A stretch of 64,000 bases of DNA from positions 3,162,001 to 3,226,000 of the forward strand of contig NZ_CP054706.1 of the NCBI RefSeq assembly GCF_016495865.1. Reading direction: 5' to 3'. The stretch is from Salicibibacter cibi (lineage in GTDB: Bacteria > Bacillota > Bacilli > Bacillales > Marinococcaceae). Every line of letters begins with the position of its first letter. Positions within the stretch are counted from its first letter, which is position 1. The notes beneath the pieces were generated by a model. That model was not told where the DNA came from. It did not search any database and saw only the letters and a program-made list of their open reading frames with translations. Shown one piece after another: positions 35,256 through 44,228 of the stretch. The position numbers were made by a program, and so were the translations under genes.

Positions 35256-36374
35256 ATGCACATTATCATCGTTGGCGCCGGGATACTCGGTGCCTCTACC
35301 GCTTATCACTTGTCAAAAGAAGGGCACGCTGTGACGATTGTCGACCGGGGAGACAACGGCCAAGCAACTGCAGCGGCTACGGGGATGATTTGCCCGTGGC
35401 TCTCCCAACGTCGAAATAAAGCGTGGTATACACTTGTGAAAAACGGTGCTGCTTACTACCCCAAAGTCATTGCAGAACTGGAAAAAGACGGGGAAACGAA
35501 CGCCGGATATAAACGGGTCGGCGCCCTTCGCCTCCATACCGACGAAAAAAAATTAAGGGAAACAATGGAACGGGCGAAAATCAAGCGACAAGAAGCACCG
35601 GAAATCGGCGAACTCCTTCTTTTATCGCCTCGAGAAACGAAGGAACGTTTTCCGCTGCTTAGTGATGGACCATACAGCAGTCTTTATGCCGAAGGGGCCG
35701 CCCGTGTGGATGGGCGTCTGTTGCGAGATGCTTTGTTGAGGAGCGCAGAAAAGGCAGGGGCAGCCTTTATCAAAGGAGATGCTGTACTGTTAAAAGAAGA
35801 AACTAGCGTAGCCGGTGTCAAAGTCAACGAAAAAGAGATATCCGGTGATACGGTCGTTGTCACCGCCGGCGCCTGGGCGCAGTCCTTGATGGGTCCCTCC
35901 GGCATTGATGTACAAGTGACAGAACAAAAAGCACAAATCCTCCACCTGCACCTCCCCCATACAAAGACAGGGGATTGGCCGATCGTGATCCCGCCCGGCA
36001 AGCAATACATCGCTCCCTTTGAACAGGGACGGATCGTTGCGGGTTCCTCGCAGGAAAACGATGCCGGTTTTGATGAACGAGTAACTGCGGGGCCGGTTCA
36101 CGAGATCCTATCGAAAACGTTACAGGTTGCACCGGGCCTTGCCGACGCAGAATGGACCGACACACGCGTCGGTTTCCGTCCGTTCACCCCGAATTTCCTG
36201 CCTGTATTCGGGAGGTTGCCGGGGCTTAGCGGCCTTGTTTTCGCCAATGGCCTTGGCGCAACCGGTTTAACGATGGGACCATACTTAGGTTCTGTTCTCG
36301 CGCGCATGGCAATTGGAGAGGATGTAGAGTTGAATGTAGCGGATTATGCGATTCAAACAAGGCGTCTGTCGTAA
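35256..36374 (+). CDS. FAD-dependent amine/amino-acid oxidase (DAO family)
   Basis: 372 aa. Begins IIIVGAGILGASTAYHLSKEG with the dinucleotide fold, then GQATAAATGMICPWLSQRRN and the C-terminal VFANGLGATGLTMGPYLGSVLARM flavin-contacting stretch. Closest to glycine oxidase/DadA-type deaminating oxidases. Likely in operon with mnmM (17-bp gap, good TTGGAG site). Substrate not determined. Confidence 0.82.
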   Translation: MHIIIVGAGILGASTAYHLSKEGHAVTIVDRGDNGQATAAATGMICPWLSQRRNKAWYTLVKNGAAYYPKVIAELEKDGETNAGYKRVGALRLHTDEKKLRETMERAKIKRQEAPEIGELLLLSPRETKERFPLLSDGPYSSLYAEGAARVDGRLLRDALLRSAEKAGAAFIKGDAVLLKEETSVAGVKVNEKEISGDTVVVTAGAWAQSLMGPSGIDVQVTEQKAQILHLHLPHTKTGDWPIVIPPGKQYIAPFEQGRIVAGSSQENDAGFDERVTAGPVHEILSKTLQVAPGLADAEWTDTRVGFRPFTPNFLPVFGRLPGLSGLVFANGLGATGLTMGPYLGSVLARMAIGEDVELNVADYAIQTRRLS

Positions 36375-36407
36375 AAAGCTTACCCGGATAATTATTCATG
36401 GAAACGC

Positions 36408-36806
36408 CTACATTTTTCTTGAGTGAACCTGTATCCATTCGCTGATTTCTTCAATACTAAGATGCTCAATGACAACGCGTAACGTAAAATCGACCATTTC
36501 ATCTGCTGATGTACTTCGTTCATAACCGTTTTTGTACAGAAACATGAAAGTTGCCAAATGCGACGTTCGTTTATTCGCATTAGCAGAGCAATGATTTCGG
36601 GCTAAACTTTGATATAACGCTGCGGCTTTACTAGAAATGGTTTGATCGACTTTCTTTACTATGGATACGGTACCATCATCATTTAATGTGAACTTCACTG
36701 AGTCGCCTCAACCGGCTTTCAAGTGTTTTAACACTTCTTCTGGTAACGTGATGCCGTTCAATCTTCCGACATTCGTAATTTTTCTTTCCACATCTAACAC
36801 CGCCAT
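36408..36806 (-). pseudogene. Toxin-antitoxin remnant: AbrB-type antitoxin fused to Doc-type toxin end
   Basis: From ATG36806 the frame reads MAVLDVERKITNVGRLNGIT and PEEVLKHLKAG, an AbrB/MazE-type antitoxin start, then TGA (36708-36710), then continues in the same frame GDSVKFTLNDDGTVSIVKKVD (end of the antitoxin), immediately joined to QTISSKAAALYQSLARNHCSANANKRTSHLATFMFLYKNG, the Fic/Doc core with the ANKRT motif. So an in-frame stop plus a deletion fused the two genes and removed the toxin N-terminus. AAGGAGG is still present. Inactive. Confidence 0.75.
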
Positions 36807-36931
36807 GGTTATATTCATCCTCCTTTATAATATAGTCATTTTTGTATTTTTATAACTATTATATTATTACAACGATTATAACAAATGTCCGCCGTTCTGT
36901 CCCCACCCATGACACTTATCATCCCCCATCC

Positions 36932-36962
36932 TTGACATCTATGTCTTACAAAGCTTTACGAT
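36932..36962 (+). promoter_or_regulatory. Putative des promoter with nested inverted repeat
   Basis: TTGACA (36932) and TACGAT (36957), 19-bp spacing, with GACAT-CT-ATGTC overlapping the -35. DesR acts at the des promoter in B. subtilis; whether this repeat is its site is unproven. Confidence 0.35.
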
Positions 36963-37008
36963 TTCCCCTACGATGATGATAGCTATTAATCGTCACGGGG
37001 GAAAGCTT

Positions 37009-38055
37009 ATGAGTAAACAAAAACAGGCACAGTTAAAAAAGAGTGTCGCGCCTTTTGCCAACCCGAATACGAAATCCAGCATCTGGCAGTTGGTGAATTC
37101 CATCTTGCCGTTTATACTACTTTGGTTCTTGGCCTATCAAAGTTTATCGGTTTCCATCTGGCTAACACTTGCATTGGCAGTGATCGCCTCCGGTTTTGTC
37201 GTGCGTATCTTCATTATTTTCCACGACTGTACGCACGGTTCTTTTTTCAAGAAAACAAAGACCAATCGCATAGTTGGTACGATCACTGGGGTTATTACCC
37301 ATTTTGCTTTTGAAAAATGGAAACGTAGTCATGCGATGCACCATGCCACCAGCGGCAATTTAGATAAGCGAGGCACCGGGGATATTTGGGTGATGACGGT
37401 CGATGAATATATCAATGCTTCGTTTTGGCAAAGATTTGCATATCGCCTATACCGAAATCCAATTATCCTGTTCGGATTTGGGCCTCTCTTTCTTTTCCTT
37501 CTGTCCAACCGCTTTAATCGCAAAGGAGCCAAACGAAAAGAGAGGCTGAATACGTATGTGATCAACGTTTCGATTGCATCAATTTATGCGCTGTTAATAT
37601 GGGGCATCGGTTGGCAAGCTTTTCTCATTATACAACTGCCCATCCTATTCATCTCGGGATCCCTCGGAATTTGGTTATTCTATGTTCAGCATACATTTGA
37701 GGATTCCTACTTTGAAAATGAAGAGGACTGGGATTTTGTCAAAGCCGCCGTTGATGGAAGTTCCTATTATAAACTCCCGAAAATCATGCAGTGGATCACC
37801 GGCAACATCGGCTTCCATCACGTTCACCACTTAAGCCCGAGAGTGCCGAATTACAATTTGGAAAAAACACATGCAAACACTCCGCCACTTCAAAAAGCAA
37901 CGACGATCACCATGGCCTCCAGCCTGCAATCGATTCGATTTCGATTATATGACGAAACGAACCAAACGTTCGTAAGTTTTAAAGAAATGAAGGATTTGCT
38001 CAAAAAACCAAACACAAAATTTAAGCAGCGACCCTCAAGCGCACAACAAAAATAA
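37009..38055 (+). CDS. des: Membrane phospholipid acyl desaturase
   Basis: About 348 aa. Three histidine boxes: HDCTHGS, HAMHHAT and HHVHHLSPRVPNY, with four to five membrane helices between them. It introduces a double bond into membrane acyl chains to restore fluidity after a temperature drop. ATG37009 with GGGGGAAAG is the start. Followed by desK (61-bp gap) and desR, exactly the B. subtilis des operon order. Confidence 0.93.
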   Translation: MSKQKQAQLKKSVAPFANPNTKSSIWQLVNSILPFILLWFLAYQSLSVSIWLTLALAVIASGFVVRIFIIFHDCTHGSFFKKTKTNRIVGTITGVITHFAFEKWKRSHAMHHATSGNLDKRGTGDIWVMTVDEYINASFWQRFAYRLYRNPIILFGFGPLFLFLLSNRFNRKGAKRKERLNTYVINVSIASIYALLIWGIGWQAFLIIQLPILFISGSLGIWLFYVQHTFEDSYFENEEDWDFVKAAVDGSSYYKLPKIMQWITGNIGFHHVHHLSPRVPNYNLEKTHANTPPLQKATTITMASSLQSIRFRLYDETNQTFVSFKEMKDLLKKPNTKFKQRPSSAQQK

Positions 38056-38116
38056 GTCCTTCCGTTTTAAGCGGGAGGCTTTTCCTATGGTATACTTACA
38101 GGAAGGGGGATCCTCG

Positions 38117-39253
38117 ATGCAAAACTGGTTTCATATTTTTCCGAAAAACACCGGGCTTAGTTTGTATGCTTGGCTGATTTTTTGCCTGCTTCCTTTTTCT
38201 TTTATTATTCATTCATCCTCATCATTTGAAGTAACCATCGGCCTTATTCTGTTGGTTCTTTTTTTCACCGCATACCGATTGTCTTTTATTAAAAGGGGCT
38301 GGACCGTTTACCTAACATTGAGCATTGAAATGACCATCAACATCGGAATGACGATGTATTTCGGTTATGTCTATTTCGCACTTTTTTTGGCTTTTTTCAT
38401 TGGGAATATCCAAAATAAAGGCGGCTTTGTCACGTTATATGTGATTCATCTTACGACGACCATTTTTGCAATTACTGCCGGCTTTTTCCTGCAAAGCGAG
38501 ACCTTTCTTATGCAGTTGCCGTTTATTTTGATCAGCGTCATTGGTGTTATTCTTCTCCCTTTTGTTATGTACAACCGAAACAAACGGGAACGGTTGGAAC
38601 ATCAGTTGGAAGACGCCAATGAAAAGATTTCGCAACTCATGGTCGTTGAGGAACGGCAACGAATTGCCCGTGACTTGCATGATACACTGGGACAAAAACT
38701 TTCCCTCATTGGTTTTAAAAGTGATTTGGCCGCTAAATTGTTCGATATTAACCCCGAATCTGCCAAATCGGAAATCGAAGATATTCATCATACCGCAAGA
38801 ACGGCTTTGAATGAAGTGCGTGAGATCGTTTCTGATATGAAAGGAACCAAACTGAAAGATGAAGTTACCCGTGCCCGGGAAATTCTTAAAGCGACAAACA
38901 TTGACTTCACGATTACCGGCGATACTGAGCTAAGCAGCACACCTTTACTCGTCGAAAATGTGTTAAGCATGTGTTTGAAGGAAGCGGTGACAAATATCGT
39001 GAAACATAGCCAGGCCTCTTTATGCCAGCTCTCCGTCAAAGATTCTTCGAATGAATTGGTAATGAAAGTCCGGGATAATGGAATTGGAATCCCTGCAGAT
39101 CTGAAAACGACCATGGAGAGCGGCCTTGAAGGGATGAAAGAGCGTTTGGAGTTTGTGAATGGCAGCTTGAGCAAAGAATCAACCAATGGCATGACACTAA
39201 CAATAAAAGTGCCCCATGTTGTTCAACAAACGAAATTGGGGGAATCACCATGA
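38117..39253 (+). CDS. desK: Thermosensor histidine kinase DesK
   Basis: 378 aa. Five predicted membrane helices in the first ~150 residues, a coiled linker (RERLEHQLEDANEKISQLMVVEERQR), then the HisKA_3 box RIARDLHDTLGQKLSLIGFKSDLA with the phosphoacceptor at H188, the same number as in B. subtilis DesK, and an HATPase domain (N box KEAVTNIVKHSQA, G box DNGIGI). Start ATG38117 after GGAAGGGGGA. Senses membrane thickness/order and phosphorylates DesR. Overlaps desR by 4 bp. Confidence 0.92.
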   Translation: MQNWFHIFPKNTGLSLYAWLIFCLLPFSFIIHSSSSFEVTIGLILLVLFFTAYRLSFIKRGWTVYLTLSIEMTINIGMTMYFGYVYFALFLAFFIGNIQNKGGFVTLYVIHLTTTIFAITAGFFLQSETFLMQLPFILISVIGVILLPFVMYNRNKRERLEHQLEDANEKISQLMVVEERQRIARDLHDTLGQKLSLIGFKSDLAAKLFDINPESAKSEIEDIHHTARTALNEVREIVSDMKGTKLKDEVTRAREILKATNIDFTITGDTELSSTPLLVENVLSMCLKEAVTNIVKHSQASLCQLSVKDSSNELVMKVRDNGIGIPADLKTTMESGLEGMKERLEFVNGSLSKESTNGMTLTIKVPHVVQQTKLGESP

Positions 39254-39849
39254 TTCGCATTATTATTGCCGAAGATCAGCAAATGCTCCTGGGCGCGCTT
39301 GGCTCTTTGCTTGATCTGGAAGAAGATATGGACGTTGTCGGTAAGGCGCGCAACGGCGGCGAAGCGTTGACTTTCGTGCGAAACCATCAGCCTGATGTTT
39401 GTATCATGGATATCGAAATGCCGGTCAAGAGCGGATTGGATGCCGCAGAAGAACTAAAGGACCATTCGTGCAAAGTCATCGTTCTCACCACTTTTGCCCG
39501 CGCCGGGTATTTTGAACGCGCGCGTAAAGCGGGAGTAAGCGGCTATTTGTTAAAAGATAGTCCGAGTGAGGATCTGGCAAACGCTATCCGAACGATTACG
39601 GCCGGCAGAAAAATATATGCACCGGAACTTGTAGACATGGCATATGACAATGAAAACCCGTTAACAGAGCGCGAAGGACAAGTGATTCAACTGATTGCCG
39701 ACGGAAAAAACACGAAGGAAATCGCAAATCAACTTTCGATTACGAGCGGCACCGTCCGTAATTACGTTTCCGTTATCTTGGATAAACTCGATGTAAGCAA
39801 CCGGATCGAAGCGATTGCCCGATTTAAAGAGAAAGGATGGTTTAAATAG
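39250..39849 (+). CDS. desR: Response regulator DesR (NarL/LuxR type)
   Basis: 199 aa. Receiver domain with D54 (VCIMDIEMPVKSG), acidic pair E8-D9, and K at ~107 (LLKDS); C-terminal LuxR HTH (PLTEREGQVIQLIADGKNTKEIANQLSITSGTVRNYVS). Phospho-DesR activates des. ATGA overlap with desK gives coupling. MITE copy 7 begins at the base after the stop codon. Confidence 0.92.
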   Translation: MIRIIIAEDQQMLLGALGSLLDLEEDMDVVGKARNGGEALTFVRNHQPDVCIMDIEMPVKSGLDAAEELKDHSCKVIVLTTFARAGYFERARKAGVSGYLLKDSPSEDLANAIRTITAGRKIYAPELVDMAYDNENPLTEREGQVIQLIADGKNTKEIANQLSITSGTVRNYVSVILDKLDVSNRIEAIARFKEKGWFK

Positions 39850-40136
39850 AGGGAGTGCAAAATAACGGAAAAAGACTGGCACATAAGTATTTTCCGTTGG
39901 TGTTGGCAAAACTGGATGCAAGGAAATCCATCCTATAAGCAAAAAACCCTTGTACTTCTGGCAACGTACGAAGGGATGGTGCTGCAATGGCGAGACTCCA
40001 GCGGAAAAACGGACGCGTCAAGACCCCGCAGCGCCGGTTTTGCGCGAGGAGGCTTGACCGTTCGTCCGCGGAAAGCGAAGCCATGGAAGCGGCATCCCGG
40101 CTTCAGCTGATAGCTGCAAGTTGTTCAGCAATCCCT
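39850..40136 (-). mobile_element. MITE-like element, copy 7 (inverted), abutting the desR stop
   Basis: Opposite orientation to the other six. The inner sequence is full length, but the outer end next to desR reads AGGGAGTGCAAAA instead of AGGGACTGCTGAA. A 19-bp direct repeat AAATAGAGGGAG(T/C)GCAAAA (39844-39862 and 40137-40155, one mismatch) flanks/overlaps the ends, longer than the 4-5 bp seen at other copies. The desR stop codon lies in the left repeat. Confidence 0.93.
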
Positions 40137-40273
40137 AAATAGAGGGAGCGCAAAACAGTTTGGGTTGTGGCGCCGTAATAAAATGGCCGGCATTCTGGAT
40201 GTGTTTCTCGAGAGATTCATTGTAGGGCATCAACCTGATAAACCATGAACAATAACTTTTAAATGCTTTTGGA

Positions 40274-40307
40274 AAAGGAGTGTCGCACCTGTACGCGGCA
40301 CTCCTTT
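40274..40307. terminator. Hairpin downstream of desR/MITE 7
   Basis: AAAGGAGTG / CACTCCTTT with an inner CGC/GCG pair. Probably serves desK-desR on plus and the YtpA-like gene on minus. Confidence 0.75.
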
Positions 40308-40325
40308 GTCATATGTACATTCCTC

Positions 40326-41111
40326 TTACAACCGTCCCAGTCTTTGCCAAATAAAATAAAGCATAAAGCGAAAAACCTCTTCCCGCTCCGGCTCGCTGAA
40401 AATTTCGTGATATAGCCCCCGCCATTCACGCAAAGCACGATCCTCAAGTCGCAATCGGTTGAACCATTCATGCGTCACTCTCTTATCCACAAGATAATCT
40501 TCCCCCGCTTGCAAGGTCAAGAGCGGGACGTTTGGAAATTGATAGGCATGTTCCAAACTCGTCTTCATCGCTTTCACCAACTCTTGATACCAACGGACGG
40601 TTACGTGATGTACATACAATTCATCTTTTAACAACTCTTTCTTCGTTTCTTCGTCTCGTGTCACTTGTTCCGCACGGATTCCGGTTTTCATGCTAAACGT
40701 CGGGATAACTTTGTGCAAGCCTCTGGCGATCAATGTCGACCCTTTCTTCGGCGGATCATAGAGATGCAAACATGGCGAAGACAAAATGACACCTCGAACA
40801 GGCAATTGTTTTTCCATCATTGTCCGGATAACACCAAGGCCTCCAAGGCTATGTCCGAAAAGAAAGACGGGCAAGTCGTAAACGGCCGCTTCATTATACC
40901 AATGATGGATCGACTCAATGTATTGGTTAAAGTGATCAATATGCCCTCTTTTCCCCCGCGTCCTTCCGAAACCGGGAAGATCGCCTGCAACGACATGAAA
41001 ATGTTCTTTATTTAATCGTTCAATCAACCATTGATAGCGTCCATAATGTTCCCCTGCTCCATGTACAATAACAATGATACCGATCGGACTCTCACATTTC
41101 CATATTCGCAT
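40326..41111 (-). CDS. ytpA: Alpha/beta hydrolase, YtpA-type (lyso)phospholipase
   Basis: About 261 aa, serine hydrolase_4 family: oxyanion region VHGAGEHYGRY, nucleophile elbow GHSLGGLGV, acid in LTLQAGEDYLVD and catalytic H in GLYHEIFSE. B. subtilis YtpA releases a fatty acid from phosphatidylglycerol to make bacilysocin; here that role is inferred from similarity and from the ytqB...ytoA...metK neighbourhood. GGGAGGGGG overlaps the first ATG (41132), so the ATG at 41111 is preferred. Confidence 0.82.
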   Translation of the reverse strand: MRIWKCESPIGIIVIVHGAGEHYGRYQWLIERLNKEHFHVVAGDLPGFGRTRGKRGHIDHFNQYIESIHHWYNEAAVYDLPVFLFGHSLGGLGVIRTMMEKQLPVRGVILSSPCLHLYDPPKKGSTLIARGLHKVIPTFSMKTGIRAEQVTRDEETKKELLKDELYVHHVTVRWYQELVKAMKTSLEHAYQFPNVPLLTLQAGEDYLVDKRVTHEWFNRLRLEDRALREWRGLYHEIFSEPEREEVFRFMLYFIWQRLGRL

Positions 41112-41300
41112 AATCGTTCCCCCTCCCATCAATCAAACCATTCCCTCTCCCTATTACACCATATATCGACAGCTTTTTCACGCCAAAATACATCCTAAAA
41201 TCTATAAAAGTATTTAAAAATTGCCGATAATTATGGGCAAGTGCTTTTCCATTTCGGATAGACACAAAACTTGTATGCTTTATTTACCATCATTGTTATT

Positions 41301-41345
41301 AACTTCATGGCGAACTGGTATCACAAATGTGCCATGAAGTTTTTC
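41301..41345 (+). terminator. Orphan terminator hairpin
   Basis: AACTTCATGGC / GCCATGAAGTT, 11-bp perfect arms, 19-nt loop, TTTTT on the plus strand. No gene precedes it on plus, so it may end a small RNA or be a remnant. Confidence 0.6.
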
Positions 41346-41467
41346 CCTGTTATTTTTATTCCGGTACAAATACATAGTCCAACACGTGTCTTGGCCTTGT
41401 ATTCGGATATTGGGTCAACACTAAAACATATGGTTGACAACTAGGTGTACTTGATGACAAACACTAC

Positions 41468-41601
41468 GGAAAAACACGACGCTTTCCGTGGGCTTGCGCT
41501 CAGCCCCCTCGTTAGAAACCTTGGCTTATCGGCAAAAAAGAAGTTCGCTTTTTTCTGCGGGGTCTTCCCGCTGCGCTTTCCCACAGTCTCCGTGTTTTTC
41601 C
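41468..41601. repeat. 134-bp element with GGAAAAACACG inverted ends
   Basis: Ends GGAAAAACACG / CGTGTTTTTCC (11 bp, perfect). The inside (CTTTCCGTGGG...CAGCCCCCTCG...TGCGGGGTCTTC...CTTTCCCACAG) has the same order of motifs as the core of the MITE family here, so it may be a distant relative. Single copy in the window. Confidence 0.6.
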
Positions 41602-41932
41602 TCCGCTAGTGCAGCATGGCAGAAATAAAAGATCACACCAACAAAAGCCACTGAGGTACGGGTTTGATTTAGTTTGCCCTCTTTGCGCAGGCTTCTATCG
41701 TTCTGAAATCTGGATGATCGCCGAAAACAGATCGATGGGCGGCTGCTTGCGGCCGATTGACGCGGGGCTTGTCCGATGCTGGGTGACCGAGTAATTCAGC
41801 CACTCTCCGCTAGGCCCTGTTATATTAAACGGTATTTTCAGAAATTAGAAGCGTTGCGATCGTACGTATGTTACTCTTATACAAACGAACTGAAAAACAT
41901 CTAGTGGCAAATGGACAAGAAGGGATGATAGG

Positions 41933-42217
41933 ATGGCGTTCAAACCTGCCGAAGAACTTGATTTACATTTGAAACATGCACAACAGCGCATTACTGCTTT
42001 CTACAAATTTCTCTACCAAATCAATGATTTACTGCTTGGCTTGGTATTCCTGACCGGGAGTTTTTTATTTTTTAATGATGACACAATGTTTGCCGGAACG
42101 GTGTTATTTGTTATTGGGAGTTTGCAAATGCTCATTCGTCCGATCGTTTCAATTGTGCATGATATTCATATAAAAAAGGTAAGAAAAAATCACATAAATC
42201 CAGGAATGAAAGCATGA
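41933..42217 (+). CDS. YrhK-domain small membrane protein
   Basis: 94 aa: a cytosolic helix (KPAEELDLHLKHAQQRITAFYKFLYQ), two transmembrane helices (~30-48 and 54-74) and a basic tail. The pattern Y-x-x-N-D-x-x-x-G-x-x-F-x-x-G-S-x-x-F is that of YrhK-like proteins. Function unknown. Start after AAGGGATGATAGG. Confidence 0.7.
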   Translation: MAFKPAEELDLHLKHAQQRITAFYKFLYQINDLLLGLVFLTGSFLFFNDDTMFAGTVLFVIGSLQMLIRPIVSIVHDIHIKKVRKNHINPGMKA

Positions 42218-42389
42218 AAACAATGTTACAAGGATTAGCGTCATCATTGATTTTACAATGAAACCTTTTTAAATGTCTGCATCATCATGCCAAAACAGAT
42301 GCGAAAGTGTGTATCCCTCATTTCTGATATAATAAATGATAGGGAAAGCACATCATTTCCCCTTCTCACACTTAGCAAAGGAGGAAAGC

Positions 42390-42914
42390 ATGATGATCAT
42401 CTATCCGTATGATGATAAACTCCCCGAAATTGCAAAAAGTTGTTATATCGCCGACGGTGTTGTCGTTACCGGCGATGTATCGATTGGAAGTGACAGCAGC
42501 ATATGGTTTCACACGGTGATTCGAGGCGATGTCGCGCCAACTGTTATTGGCAATCGCGTCAATATACAGGATCAATGTATGCTTCATCAAAGTCCTGCAC
42601 ATCCTTTAACTATTGAAGATGATGTTTCCGCCGGGCATCAAGTTGTGTTACACGGATGTGCGATCCGCCAAAAAGCTTTGATCGGCATGACAGCAACGGT
42701 GCTCGATGGCGCTGAAGTCGGAGAAGAGGCGTTTGTCGCGGCAGGCGCACTCGTCACTCCCGGAACGAAAATCCCGCCGCGAACACTCGCAATGGGAAGT
42801 CCCGCACGGGTCGTTCGCGACCTAAATGAGGATGATTTCGAAGAAATGAAGCGTGTGCGCGAAGCATATGTAGAGCGCGGGAAAACCTATGCAAAAGCAG
42901 AAAAAGAAACATAA
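42390..42914 (+). CDS. ytoA: Gamma-carbonic anhydrase-like protein (YtoA)
   Basis: About 174 aa, left-handed beta-helix hexapeptide repeats (SIWFHTVIRGDV, IGNRVNIQDQCMLHQS, VSAGHQVVLHGCAI, LIGMTATVLDGAEVGEEAFVAAGALVTPGTKIPP). Metal-binding histidines H (MLHQS), H (GHQVV) and H (LHGC) are conserved. Placed between ytpA- and metK-type genes as in Bacillus. ATG42390 follows AAAGGAGG. CO2 hydration activity is family-based. Confidence 0.87.
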   Translation: MMIIYPYDDKLPEIAKSCYIADGVVVTGDVSIGSDSSIWFHTVIRGDVAPTVIGNRVNIQDQCMLHQSPAHPLTIEDDVSAGHQVVLHGCAIRQKALIGMTATVLDGAEVGEEAFVAAGALVTPGTKIPPRTLAMGSPARVVRDLNEDDFEEMKRVREAYVERGKTYAKAEKET

Positions 42915-42941
42915 AAAATACATACGAAAAGAGGGAAACAG

Positions 42942-44174
42942 ATGACGACATTTCAAGAGCAAATCGAAAGCTATGCAGATATCGCCTTAAACGTCGGTGT
43001 CAACATTCAAGAAGGGCAAACACTCTTTATACGTTCCCCGTTGTTTGCCGCTGATTTCGTCCGCATCGTCGCGGAAAAAGCGTACAAAGCAGGCGCAAAA
43101 CACGTTCGTGTCGATTGGAGCGATGAAGAACTTACACGCTTGAAATTTGAACTCGCTCCCGAAGAAGCATTTTCCGAATTTCCGAACTGGTACGCACAGG
43201 CAATGGAAGAGGAAGCGGAAAATAACGCCGCTTTTTTAACCATTACCGGCGGGGATCCCGACCTGCTGAAAGGCATCGACCCGGAAAAAGTCTCCACTGC
43301 CAACAAAACGAGCGGGAAAGCGATGGAAGGCTTTCGAGGCTACATTCAATCGGACAAAGTGAGCTGGTCCATCGTTGCAGTACCTTCCGTGAAATGGGCA
43401 GAGAGAGTCTTTCCGGAAGCCGAGGGAGAAGAAGCCGTTTCTAAATTATGGAATGCAATCTTTGACGCAACTCGCGTAAACGAACCCGACGCTGTTACCG
43501 CTTGGCAGGAGCACTTGAAAACGTTGGACGAAAAAATGGAAGCCCTAAACAGCAAACATTTTCATGCTTTGCACTATACAGCAGAAGGAACCGATCTGAC
43601 GATTGAGCTTCCTGAAACGCACCTTTGGGCATCCGGAGGAAGCGTCAGCAAAGCAGGCGTAAATTTCGTTGCCAACATCCCGACCGAGGAAGTTTTTACT
43701 GCCGCTAAGAAAAAAGGTGTAAACGGAAAAGTTTCCAGTAAAAAACCACTCAACTATGGCGGAACCTTGATCAGCGACTTTACATTAACGTTTGAAAACG
43801 GGAAAGTGGTTGATTTTCAAGCAGAAGAAGGCGAAGAAACATTGCAACGATTGCTGAAAGGAGATGATGGCGCTTCTTATATCGGAGAAGTTGCCCTCGT
43901 TCCACACCGTTCCCCCATTTCAGACACAAATATTATTTTCTTCAACACGCTATTCGACGAAAATGCCTCCAATCACCTCGCTTTAGGGAGTGCCTACGCA
44001 TTCAACATTGAAGGCGGCAAGGACATGGAAAAAGAAGAATTGGAGGAAAAAGGCCTCAATACAAGCATCACCCATGTTGATTTCATGGTCGGAGATGCGG
44101 ATATGGACATCGATGGCATTCATAAAGACGGCACACGAGAGCCCGTTTTCCGAAACGGGGACTGGGCCTTTTAA
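42942..44174 (+). CDS. ampS: M29 aminopeptidase (AmpS/AmpT)
   Basis: 410 aa, full length. Metal and catalytic residues of M29 peptidases: E in NIPTEEVFT, E in YIGEVALVP, H in ASNHLALG (with Y nearby), H in THVDFM and D in VGDADMDIDG. A cobalt/zinc-activated dimeric aminopeptidase. 27 bp after ytoA, probably cotranscribed. Ends in a strong bidirectional terminator. Confidence 0.92.
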   Translation: MTTFQEQIESYADIALNVGVNIQEGQTLFIRSPLFAADFVRIVAEKAYKAGAKHVRVDWSDEELTRLKFELAPEEAFSEFPNWYAQAMEEEAENNAAFLTITGGDPDLLKGIDPEKVSTANKTSGKAMEGFRGYIQSDKVSWSIVAVPSVKWAERVFPEAEGEEAVSKLWNAIFDATRVNEPDAVTAWQEHLKTLDEKMEALNSKHFHALHYTAEGTDLTIELPETHLWASGGSVSKAGVNFVANIPTEEVFTAAKKKGVNGKVSSKKPLNYGGTLISDFTLTFENGKVVDFQAEEGEETLQRLLKGDDGASYIGEVALVPHRSPISDTNIIFFNTLFDENASNHLALGSAYAFNIEGGKDMEKEELEEKGLNTSITHVDFMVGDADMDIDGIHKDGTREPVFRNGDWAF

Positions 44175-44183
44175 GATTCCATT

Positions 44184-44225
44184 AAAAAACACCGTTGGAA
44201 CATCCGGTTCTCAACGGTGTTTTTT
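44184..44225. terminator. Bidirectional terminator between ampS and metK
   Basis: AAAAACACCGTTG / CAACGGTGTTTTT, 13-bp arms with A/T tracts on both sides serving both convergent genes. Confidence 0.92.
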
Positions 44226-44228
44226 CGC

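Larger units (their letters stand above)
41112..41932. other. ~800-bp gap without a supported gene
   Basis: Holds a strong terminator-like hairpin (41301-41345) and a 134-bp inverted-repeat element (41468-41601). The remaining sequence (41602-41900) is GC-richer with no conserved frame that I recognise. Confidence 0.5.

Noticed and set aside
41609..41794. 61-codon ORF in the gap after the YtpA-like gene
   Set aside because: No ribosome site and no recognisable domain.
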